Shown here one piece after another: positions 33,815 through 44,460 of a DNA stretch of 64,000 nt. This DNA comes from Psilocybe azurescens (taxonomy: Eukaryota; Basidiomycota; Agaricomycetes; Agaricales; Agrocybaceae), in contig JAJIRX010000490.1 in NCBI GenBank assembly GCA_023853785.1, forward strand, positions 1 through 64,000, read 5' to 3'. Both the position numbers and the translations under genes were made by a program. The notes below the pieces were generated by a model. That model searched no databases and had not been told where the DNA came from. It was given only the letters and a program-made list of their open reading frames with translations. Position 1 is the stretch's first letter, and the number at the start of each line of letters is the position of its first letter.

Positions 33815-35528
33815 TCAAACATGGGGAAGATACGAGGTCCAATTGAGATCGATGTATGCTCCAGCAGGCAGCGCTCGAAGACTTATGAGAGGCAAAATAA
33901 GAAGGACACCACGAGCAGCTATGTACAACAAACTCGATAGAGCCACAATCACGACGAGAACCTTGCGCATAAACCCTCTCAGGGCGGAGCTATATAATAT
34001 GTAGACAATGTACCGGTCCCAACCGGTCTCTTGCAATAAGTACACCAGCAGCGGGGTAAAAAATATGCCGAGAGGGAGACTGGATACCAAGACAGCTGAT
34101 ACTCTCCACAGCCACTTCTCAATTACTGTAGGAAATTCGAACGACCAAGCGATGCAGTCAATCCCTCCGAATACTGTGGCCACAAGGATTGCCACAAGGA
34201 TTTCCACCATATTGTTCATGCTTTTGGGGCATAGAACGTTGGTACACGATATTCCTCCCCATTGAAATCGTCACAGTCCAACATATCTATGAAGGGTTTG
34301 AGGAACATGAAGGCTGGGCGAATCGTGAACACGTATATGGCGCCGCGAATAAGGCCACGCTTTTCCCGTTGTTTTCTTAGATACACGCGAAATTGCTGGG
34401 GTATAGATAGGTTGGGATCATGGTACGGACAGCTAAATGGATCTGGTATGACCTTTGGCGGTGCCGATTGCGACCGTTCGGATGTGTCTTGGGCTTCGAC
34501 GTCGACATCCAGAGCGGCTGGTGTTTTAGATCCCAACAACGAATTTTGAGGGTGAGTTACGACATCGTCATTGACAGAGATTGGTGTTTCAGGACGCTCA
34601 ACTGCCTCCAACAACGAAGTCTGGGGGTTGTCATCATCTTTACTCACTGCAATCACAGAAGGCGATGTAGTCTTCCCCTTTTCATCGGCTGAACGTCCCT
34701 CTTTTAAATGAACAGGGATAGGAACTTGAACGTCAAGAGGTTTGTGCCACCATAAGCCGTAAATGATCATCGTAAGCGTTGCAAAAGCGAGGGTGACAAC
34801 CTCCAGCTCCGTCAACACCATCCCCTTGGATCCCCTCACGATGCATTGGATGATGAACCATGTAGTCTGCATGACCACGACGCCTTTCGCGAAGAAATCG
34901 CCTTTGCTTTTGTCCTTGATTTCCGCTTCTGTAATCGTCGGCCACTCGATCTTTCCGTCCTCTTCTAGGTTCTTCATTTCGTCATATTCGAGTGGGCATA
35001 GAGGAATGCGATTCTGGTACAAGTAGAATCCTCCCATTATGAAAAGAATGCTTGTGTTTTTGTCCAACCCTTCGCTATAACAAAGTGCAATTCGTCAGTC
35101 AAACGAGTATCAAAACAAAGAGAAACGCACCACATACCTTTGTGCCGGTTCGCCATTTCTGAGGCCGCCAGGTACTGCCGCGCTGCCCATACGACGACCA
35201 ATTCCGGCGCGATGAGCATATAGAACATGATAGCTAGACGTCGACCAAAGACTCGGATAACACTTTCGTTCGGAGCTGGGATGTTTTGGTGAACTGCGAT
35301 CCATGTGCAGGCGAAGATCGTGGCCAAGCAGCTCCAGACTATATTCCATGTCGACCTGTCCGCACTTTGGGAGTTGTCGGAGAATTGAGTTGATGCTGGC
35401 ATATCTCTGGGATCATGAGAGTGCGTGAGCGGCATATAAAGTACAATGTGGCAGTGCTGGCGTAGCGCCGGACGGGAGTTCCAACCCACCGGGAACATTT
35501 CAGCTGTCGTAGATACACAATTCATCAT
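33815..35528 (-). pseudogene. Gene 2B: multi-pass membrane protein with altered start
   Basis: Homologous to 2A throughout. The usual start codon is lost (GAGCCTGG instead of GAGCCATGG near 35610) and about 170 bp of extra DNA, roughly 35432-35608, separates it from the rest of exon 1; that extra DNA supplies a new in-frame ATG at 35528. Exon 1 ends before an intron at about 35078-35138. Exon 2 is open for 283 codons (34216-35067) from IMGGFYLYQN to VPTFYAPKA. Single-base shifts near 35045 and 34217 separate it from exon 1 and from the C-terminal part (33815-34219, ending LNWTSYLPHV). Confidence 0.75.
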
Positions 35529-35734
35529 TCCCTTTCGTTCTCACGGCCTCCCCACGTCGTTTCACTTCTGTTAGTCCCGAGCCCTTCTAGGACGCCTCCA
35601 ACAGTGCCTGAAGTCAGGAGAGCCTGGTCTCGTCAGAGACAAATCCTACGTTCAGTGAGGTGGTGGACCGTGCTTATTGTGTTGAGCATGCTGCTGGTGC
35701 ATGTCAGGCACGAGGGTGAGGGAAGGCGAGAATT

Positions 35735-36020
35735 GCGTTGATTGATTGATTGATTGGTTGATGTCCTGGATTAGCGCGCAAGCTCACGGATGCCCGCTGG
35801 TCCCTCTGCCTGGGACTGTCTTACCCAGCCCAGAAAACGTCATAGCCAAAGCTCGCCAGGTTCAGATATATCAATTCACAGTCCATTAATTTTTTGCCCA
35901 ACTTGTTTTCTAGGCTGTCAGGCAGCTTGCAGATGACCCAAGACACGTCATAGTCAAATCTTGTGAGGCTCAAATATGGTCATTGATAGTCTAATTTATT
36001 TTTCCATGTCGATTTCAAGT
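35735..36020. repeat. Spacer between genes 2B and 1B
   Basis: It begins with a short (GATT)n run near 35740-35760, followed by the duplicated 115-bp block described for 25870-26340 (copies near 35850 and 35950). No gene. Confidence 0.5.
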
Positions 36021-39000
36021 GTCAGGACGGGTCCTTCCACACTCCTTTGCCCACTACTATGACCACTATCCCGTCTCGCTCTGGTTGCACTCGCTTGTCC
36101 TTCCAGTCGTTCTTTCTCGTCCTTCTCGCCCCCAAACCGCCGTCCCCAAGATCATATTTTGCCCCTACAACCCTGAGTCTCCCACATCTTCAAACCACGT
36201 GTATGCGGCTGGTAAAGTGAGAATATAGGTGAAATTTTTGAGACAGAGGCACTCACCGCAGCGTACAGCCTCTCTTATTGAACACCGCCTATCCATCTAC
36301 TTTTATCAACAACATGCACAACTATCTCTTATTGCACACCACCTATCCTCATCTACTTTCCTCAACATCATGCACAACGACACGGAAACCGACCGGGTAT
36401 GCATAGTGGGATGGCTCATCGATGGCTAAAGCAGGTAGCACGCGCGTGGGCTGACGGGGTCGAGGGTCGGTCTGCAGGAATAAAGGAAGAACAAAGGTTA
36501 GTTCTCTCATTTTATCGGCGAATGTACGTGGATACTCACCAACAATGTATAGAAGGATTCCTTCCATCTCGTAATCCAAATATCCTGCCTCAGGACTCAA
36601 GATTACATTCGTCGCAGGTCGGTATGTGTAGTGGGCCAGCTCATCAATGGCTACAGTGGGTAGCATGCGCGTGACCTAACAGCGTAGAGGATCGGTCTGG
36701 AGGGATACAGGAAGAATAAAGGTCAGTTCTCATGTTCGATGGGTGAGTGTATGTGGATACTCACCAACAATATATAAAGGGATTCCTCCAATCTCCCAAT
36801 CCAACAGCCTTCCTTAGAACTTAAGATTCCATTCGTCGAGGGTCGATATACGTAGTGGGCTGGCTCATTAATGGCTACAGTGGGTAGTACACGCGTAGCC
36901 TATCAGGGCCCTGGCTGGCGTCGAGGGTCGGTCTACAAGGATAAAAGTACAAAGGTTAGTTCTCATCTTCGATGGGCGAGTGTATGTGGATACTCACCAA
37001 CAATATACAAAACATTCCTCCCATCTCGCAATCCAAATACCCTTCCTCAAAACTCGGCTTCCTTCACTTCTACGAGTCATACTGCATAGTCAAATCTCGC
37101 GAGGTGCAAATAGTCATTAGCAGTCTAATTTATTTTGTCCAGATCAATTTTAAGCTATAGGCCAAGCCTTTCAACACCCCTTTGCATACTACTAGTACGA
37201 CCGCTATCCAGTCGCTTTTTCTCCTGCTATGACCACTATCCATTCGCTCTCGACGCGCTCGCTCGTCCTGTCCGACCCCAAGCTGCCATCCCCCAGCTCA
37301 TATTTTGCCACCCTACAACCCCGACTCTCTCAGCACGCCTTCAAACAAGATGTATGCACCCTATGAAGTGCGGAAAATTGAAGACAGAGGCAGCGTACAG
37401 CCTCTTTCTTGTACACCACATATCTATCTACCATGCTCAACTTTATGCACACAACGACACGAACGCCGGCAGCATATATCTCTCATTCTGCTCTGCGCCC
37501 CACACCCTGTACCCTCCCTCAAAATCCTACTTTCCTTTCTCGTTCAAGACACGCTGGCCGCTTGTGAACAGTGGGAGAATGTGTGCATACTCGTATCTGC
37601 CGTCGACGGTCTTGTTAATGTCGATACCCACGAACAGCGTAACCAAAGCATATGTATACCTCTCATTCTGCCCCGCGCCCCGCGCCCAGCACCTGACTTT
37701 CCTGTCTTGTTCAAGACACCCTGGCCGCTTGTGGACGGTGGGAGAATGTGTGCCCGCTTGTATCTGCCGTCGACGGTCGGTATCATCTTCGATGGTCATG
37801 TCAATGTCGATACTCAGTAACAGCATAACCAGGGCGTATGTCTGGCCTTCTGCACAACACTCGACACCCTCGCTCAAAACCCACCTTCCCTCGCTTGTCC
37901 AATTCGTACCGGGAACTTGTGATTCGTGGGTACTGCGTAGCGGGCATCGAGGGTCAATCTGAAGGGAGAAAAAAGGTCAGTTCTTATTTGGAAAGGATGG
38001 GTGTGCATGTGTGTTCACCGACGCTTCAAAGAAACAGAGTCCGACGGGTGATATAGCAATGCAATGTCGTTTTCATGAGCAAGTCGTGCTGGGCGTTTGT
38101 GGTCGGGCGGGTGTGACAGCACAGGTGCCCTCGAATGTGTGAGAGAAACACGAGGTCAGCGCCAAGATGGGGGCTCGGCGATGGATGTTAGAGGTCCTGG
38201 TGGTGAACACAAGGGCGGTGGACGAAGATGAGACGAAAAAATAAACGCATAGGGGAGTATGCGAGACGATAACAAGGGCCTGGCATGCATACTTACTGTC
38301 ATTGACTCTTTGAAGTTGCGACGCTAGTGTCTCCTCCTGCACGAATAGAACACCGGAGATCGAGCTCGAAGCAGGGAAAGGTGATGGGGTGGAACATATG
38401 AGAAGCTGTAGAGACAAGGTGGGCCTGAGTGTTGCGGCGGGACAGCAGAGATGAACGCATATGCTTACCGTCTCGGCTTGCTCGTTCAAGGTGCGACGCT
38501 ACTTTCTCTACCTGTACTAAGGTCCGCGAATCGAACGCCGGAGATCGTGGTAGGGGTCGAGGGCGAGGTAGAGGTTGAAGATAGGGGCGGGCAAAAGGTC
38601 AGTGATGCGCAGTGTATGCGTATATATGTTGTACTAGCTGAAGAGACACGGTCAGTGTGGTGGGACAACCTGAATGAATACAGTTGCTAACCGTCTTCCA
38701 GCCGTCTGACGCCGAGTGCAATGCGTGTCATGGTCCGAGCATTGGTCAAAGAAGGATAGGGGCTTGGCGATGTGTGGATGCTGTAGAGCTATGGTGAGTA
38801 CTATTGGAGTGCGGTATTGGGTTTGTTCGCTTACCCGCTGTCAACCCTCGACGCTCACCTCCAATCTCGATCCACATCCTTCGTTTACAATGTCGTTCAA
38901 AGCAATTGCAGGCGTTATTGCAGTGTTATGCGTTGCTCTTCACAGCAATACCGACCGCCGTTGGGGTGCACATGCCTGGACTGGGTGTTTCTCGTATCTC

Positions 39001-39690
39001 TGCCTGTATTGATATTTACAAATGTATCCCACTGTATCATCGGCTCAGCGTACGTGTCAGATGCGCGGTGAGCTCTGAAATATTCATCACAATGTCTAAT
39101 GGGCTGGATGTTGAGTAGAGAGGAGGAAATGGGGAGGGGAAAGCATGCTAGTGGCCAGTCACTACAGGCACCGTGAGATGGTGCGAGTACAATAGAGATG
39201 AACATGCAGTGTGTTTGGCAGGAGAATGTGAATGTAGGAACTTACTCATTGAGCTCGTCACTAAAATAGCTTGCGGCTTCGGTGAGCGAAGTTCAGCAGT
39301 GAGGGTAGGGCTGGACTCGAGACTCGTCAAGGTTATGGAGCACGCGTCAGAGCGAGGTCGGACGCGTCTTTGTCATCCGCTCAGCATGTCTGTTGAAGTA
39401 GTACACCGTACATGTTGACGAACTGGATAGTGAGCGGAGGGGAGAATAGATGGGAAGGCATAGGCATAGTAGGTGCTCTAGTTGATGCGCTAATTGGCGT
39501 GCTGGTTGTGAGTTACTACGGACACCGTCAGATGGTGCGGGAATACTAGAAGTGATCACGCAGTTCATATGACGAAAGCAGCATTGGAACTTACTCGTAG
39601 GGCTCCGAGAGCGATGTCCAGCAATGAGAAGGAAGGAAAACGCGTCAGGGAGAGCGAGAAAAGCTAGCGGGAACGAAAGTGAGCTCAAGA
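36020..39690 (-). pseudogene. Gene 1B: many-exon gene, start lost
   Basis: Exons parallel gene 1A: HSRKPQ-type exon near 39290, HPHIAKPLSFFDQCSDHD near 38740, VQEETLASQLQRVNDS near 38310, TFEGTCAVTPARP near 38110 and RYEYAHILPLFTSGQRVLNE near 37560. The first exon is deleted so that MPPTAN is missing, although the first donor GAGTAAGT is kept. The downstream half is enlarged by extra exon-intron copies. ATG 39688 gives an alternative hydrophobic N-terminus, which is probably fortuitous. Confidence 0.45.
36411..37080 (-). repeat. Three tandem exon-intron copies, period about 225 bp
   Basis: GGCTCATCGATGGCTA at 36411 recurs in variant form at about 36640 and 36862. Each copy holds, on the minus strand, an exon beginning TDPR after a TCCTGCAG-type acceptor and ending at a GTGAGTATCCAC donor. 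It is a local triplication of one exon-intron module within gene 1B. Confidence 0.7.
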
Positions 39691-39799
39691 TTTATAACAA
39701 CATGTCGTCGTCGTCTGGAATAACTGACCGGCATCTATGACGCTTTGATCCGATATATTTGTCACATGTGCTGTGGGCAAACACAGGACTTTCGCTTCC

Positions 39800-40900
39800 A
39801 GGACTTCCGTCGGACCAAGGGTTTTGCGGCCTGCTCCGACGCCATGTATCGACTTCCCGCAAATGGCACATTTACACAACCTAGCGGACGCATGTCTATT
39901 CCAGTCGATCGAAAACAAGGTATGGACACGACGATGGCATCAGGTTCGTTGAGCAGATGGCACTCTTGATTCACTCTTGAAGAAGGCTTTCCTATGAAGC
40001 AACATATAAATTTGCCGCGAACCCGCATTTTTACAACGCGTTGAAGATCGCATTGGAAAAATCGACGGGAAGGCGAATAGTAATAGAGAGTTCGGAATTG
40101 ATTATACCATCGGAGATGATTGGTCGATGTGTGTTCTTTTAAACTGTAGCGGGTGCCTCTTACTATAGTGGTTCTGTAATTTAGCTGGCAACAATACTTC
40201 ACGTCGTTGGCTTGCATTATCGTCGAACTCCCTCCTTCTCGATTCGCCATCTGCACATAATGTGTAGCTGCAAGCATGGTTCGCAGGCCTTCCAAAGGCC
40301 GACATGACATATCGGCTTCGCGCAACCCGTGGAGGCTACAACCGTCAGAGGACACTATACCCCTGCTTTGACACCACATACCGTCTTCAAGCAAATCGCC
40401 CGACCCGAGGTTTAAGGGCTATCTCACCCTTACTCCGACATGACCTATCGCCTTCCCGCAAACTAGGGTTTATCTTATCCTCGCCCACGAATCGCGACTT
40501 GGACCTACCTCGCGTTGACGCAATAATGCGTCTTGTGAGTCCTTCAGTGTACTTTGTTAGGTGCGTTACGCTGACTGTACACAGAAGGGAATATGTTTGT
40601 TTCTACTCGAGTAGAGGGTACGGTGTTTAGGGTTAGGGTTACTTCAACGAAGGTATTTGTTCTTGTCGCAATTTATTCTTATGGTATATTGACCGTTAAA
40701 TTTTCTCAGAGTTTGCGGTATCGTACCCTGCAACTTTTGTAGGACGGTGGATCGAGTCTGGTGTGGGTTCACGCTGCGAGTACGAGGATATACATATACT
40801 GTATAGGCTAGGTACGGACTCTAGCCTCTGTAGATAGACCGGTTACGCCCCTCATTGCCCTTCGGGGGGGGGGGAGCTAACCTGCGCCAATATAACCAGA
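39800..40900 (+). other. Unit 3 copy of the TYRLPAN-type region
   Basis: An open frame 40304-40630 reads MTYRLRATRGGYN, then FDTTYRLQANRPTRG, the clearest succession of the repeated peptide; a nearby one is SDAMYRLPANGTF at about 39838. No intact gene boundaries. Confidence 0.4.
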
Positions 40901-41308
40901 AGGTGTTGGAATGTTTGAACTAGCCTGTTTTTTTACATTTATAAATAGATTTTATTATCTCTACAACGACAACCGAGACACAATCCAACAGAATAACAAC
41001 AATAAAATTAACGTCCTCTCTCGCATGGTCACAAAGATTAACCCAATCCATAACCCGAATCGATAGGGAAGTCTTGAATTCTTCGTAACCAAGTCGCCTG
41101 GTCGTCCAAGGGTCCTCGAAAACATGATTCGCTAGCGAACCGTTGTATATTTGGGGTAAGCTGTACAATTTATGTAGATTCTGCCACTTATATGTACAAA
41201 AGAACAAGATCGAAGAAAGAAAAATAGCATAGTGTTCACAGTTGTGTGCGGCACACCCAAATTCAGGACGAAGTGTATCAGTTCCACCGCATTCAAAAAA
41301 CAGTCAAA

Positions 41309-42228
41309 TCACCAGCAGCGATGGACGTTGACCAGCCATGTTCCCTATTTACCATACTTGCCCTGAGCACAATTTTCAAGTCGATATCGTGCCGGTGTTG
41401 AACATGCAGTATTCTCTTACCCAAACAATACATGACGTTGGTCCATCATATTTTACACCGTTGATATTGGCCGGTGTCGTGCTACACATATCTTCCCAAT
41501 TATCGCCATTGTGCAGATTTTCCAACGGTGCCTCATGACGCTATACAGTAGAAAATTTGATCAGGACAAAGTGTAAGTAGAGCAAGGGCAGGCGGCTCAC
41601 ACGAATACCAGGCTCCACACATCCCTGAATGCGAAGGTCGACATAAGACATAATTACTAGCTGTTGAGTGTTTCTCGTTCCTGTAACTCCACCAAAAGTA
41701 CATCCCCTTGGTTAGAATCCACTTCCCAGTAACCGGTAACATGTCCACAGATTCCCTATTCGACTTATCAGTATCCCAGTTCTTAGACCTTGAAATTAAT
41801 GACACAGACAAGATCCTCACAGCCTGTCATATTCCATTCCTTTCCATAGCTCTCTATTGATTTGATGTGACACTCGTTGATTGGGTTGAAACCGACTGGA
41901 ATATTCGTCAAAGTGGTCGTATACTTTCTCACTCTGTACCGCATTTTGTCCAGACCGTCATACACAGGATGACATAGCTTTTTGCAGGTGTATTTGAACC
42001 ATCCTGCATGTTCGACTGAAAACGAGGCATACGTATGTCCGTTCTAGAGTTGTTGAAAGGTGTGGTAGGGGACAAAGAACTCAACAACGATAGCCTTGAC
42101 ATGAGCCGCAGCTCGAGTGTAGTACCGTAATATATCATGTGCATCCGCGTTCTCAGGCACCTTAACTTCATTATTAACTCGGTTTTCTTCAATCTGTGTA
42201 ATCGGAGACTCATGTAGCTTATAATGCG
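41309..42228 (-). pseudogene. Gene 3C: Cys-rich domain protein, anchorless and broken
   Basis: As 3A and 3B: INECHIKSIESYGKEWNM, GCEDL, end WLVNVHRCW with the TGA at 41309-41311. It lacks the anchor and coiled coil, shares the missing G (near 41704), has a stop like FQQL* and a W-to-stop change (GKYGK*) as in 3A. Confidence 0.6.
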
Positions 42229-42346
42229 CTGCAGAACGGCAAATATATCGATGATATACATGTCATAATTTATGACTTAAACTATACAACTGTAAAACCA
42301 AAGTAAAGCGGTCAAGAAATGTGTGGTATGTACGCAAATTAGATGT

Positions 42347-44029
42347 TCAAATATGAGGAAGATACGCGGTCCAATTGAGATCGATGTATGCTCCAGAAGG
42401 CAGAGCTCGAAGACCTATGAGAGGTAAAATCAGAAGGGCACCACGAGCAGCTATGTACAACACAGTCGATAGAAAAAAAATCACAGTGAGAGCGTTATCC
42501 AGAAACTCTACCAGAGCGGAGCTGTACTTTTTGCCGTCCCAGTTCCCGCCCCGGTAGCTCCTTTCCATTAAGTACACCAGCAGCGAGAAAAACATATGCT
42601 AAAAGGGAGACCAGATACCAAGACAGCTGATACTCTCCACGCCCACTTCTCAACTACTGTAGGAAACTCGAATGACCAAGCGATGCAGTGAATCCCACCA
42701 AATGCTGTGGCCACAAGGAATGACAGCATGAAGCATAGCCCTTCGGCCTGTTTGTCGACTGTTGGGGCATAGAACGTTGGTACACGATATCGCTTCCCCT
42801 CCAGAGTGGTACACACCATCATATCTTTGAAGCGACGGAATAACATGATACCTGGGCGAATTGTGAACACATATACTATACTGCGAATAAGACCAAGCTC
42901 TTCCCGTTTTGCCCTTAGATAGACCCAAAATTGCTGGGGTAAAGATAGGCTGGGATTATCATACGGATGGCTACCTGCAGGATCTGGCACAACCTCGGGT
43001 GACCCCGATTGCGACCGTTCGGATGTGTGTTGGGCTTCGACATCGACGTTCAGAGCGACTGGTGTTTTAGATTCCAACAACGAAGGTTGAGGGTGAGCTA
43101 CGATATTGACATTGACAGCGATTGGTGTTTCAGACTGCTCAACTGCCTCCAACAACGAAGTCTGGAGGCCGTCATCATCTTCGCCCACTGCAGCCACAGA
43201 ACGCGGTGCAGTTTCTCTCTTCTTCTCTTCCTGTTTACGATCGGGATCGGCTGAATATCCCTTTTTTAAGTGAACAGGGACGGAAACTTCGAACGTCAAG
43301 AGGTTTGTTCCACCATAAGCCGTAAATGACCATCGTAAGCGCCGCAAAAGCGAGAGTGACGACCTCCAGCTCCGTCAAGACCATCCGCTTCGATCCCCTC
43401 ACGATACACTGGATGATGAACCATGTAGTCTGCATGACCACAACACCTTTGGAGAAGAAATCGCCGTTGCTTTTGTCCTTGATTTCCGCTTCTGTGATCG
43501 TCGGCCACTCGATCTTTTCCTTCCTCTTCTAGTTTCTCCATTTCGCGCGCTTCAAGTGTGCGTAGAAGAACGCCATCCTGGTAAAGGGAGAATCCTCCCA
43601 TTGCGAGAAAGAATGCTTGTGTTTTTGTCCAACCCTTGGCTATAACGGAGTCCAATTCGTCAGTCAAACGAGTATCAAAACAAATAAAACACACCACATA
43701 CCTCTGTACCGTGTCGCAATATCTGAGGCCGCCAGGGACTGCCGCGCTGCCCACATGATGACCAATTCCGGCGTGATGAGGAGATAGAACATGATAGCCA
43801 GCCGTCGACCAAAGACTCGTATAGCGCTTTCGTTCGGAGCTGGGATATTTTGGTGAACTGCGATCCATGTGCAGGCGAAGATCGTGGCGAAACAGCTCCA
43901 GACGATATTCCATATGGACCTGTCCGTAAACTGGGAGTTGTCGGAGAATTGAGTTAATGCTGGCATATCTCTAGGATTTTGAGAGTGTGCATGAGCCGCA
44001 TATACAGTGCCTAAGGTCAGGAGAGCCAT
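42347..44029 (-). pseudogene. Gene 2C: multi-pass membrane protein, three frameshifts
   Basis: Starts at ATG 44029, with exon 1 to about 43703, an intron, and exon 2 beginning AKGWTKTQAFFLAMGGFSLY. Frames then change near 43515 (an extra T in a T run compared with the other copies), near 43288 and near 42592. The C-terminal half reads VPTFYAPTVDKQ, IHCIAWSFEFPTVVEKW, then ALPSGAYIDLNWTAYLPHI. An in-frame upstream ATG at 44086 is a possible alternative start. Otherwise the same architecture as 2A. Confidence 0.75.
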
Positions 44030-44169
44030 GGTCTTGTCAGAGACAAATGCTACGCTCAGTGCGGTGGTGCTTATTGTGTCGGGCATGCTGCTGTTGCATG
44101 TCCGGCACGAGGTGAGGGAAGTCGAGGAAGCGAAAAAGCCATGACCGTCCGGCGCAATTGCGTTGATTA

Positions 44170-44460
44170 ACTAATAATTGATGCCATGGATTAGCGCGCA
44201 AGCTCAAGATGCCCCTGGTCCCTCTGCCTCGGACTGTCTTATAACCAGCCCACAAAACGTCATAGTCAAAGCTCGCCAGGTTTAAATATGCCAATTCACA
44301 GTCTATTTATTTTTTGCCCAACTTGTTTTGTAAACTGTTAGACAGCTTGCAGATGGCCCAAAATGCGTCATACTCAAATCTTGCGAGGTTCAAATACGGT
44401 CATTGGCAGTCAAATTCTGTTTGTCCAGGTTGATTTTAAGTGACAGGCCGGACCTTTCAA
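44170..44460. repeat. Spacer between genes 2C and 1C
   Basis: It contains the duplicated 115-bp block (near 44262 and 44370) and no gene. Confidence 0.5.

Larger units (their letters stand above)
30480..39760. repeat. Array unit 2
   Basis: Second copy of the array unit; contents as in unit 1: 244-bp type repeats (30557-30960), the TYRLPAN-type region (31253-32060), TTAGGGTTAGGG (about 32070), gene 3B, gene 2B and gene 1B. It has no equivalent of the 791-bp element. Confidence 0.85.
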
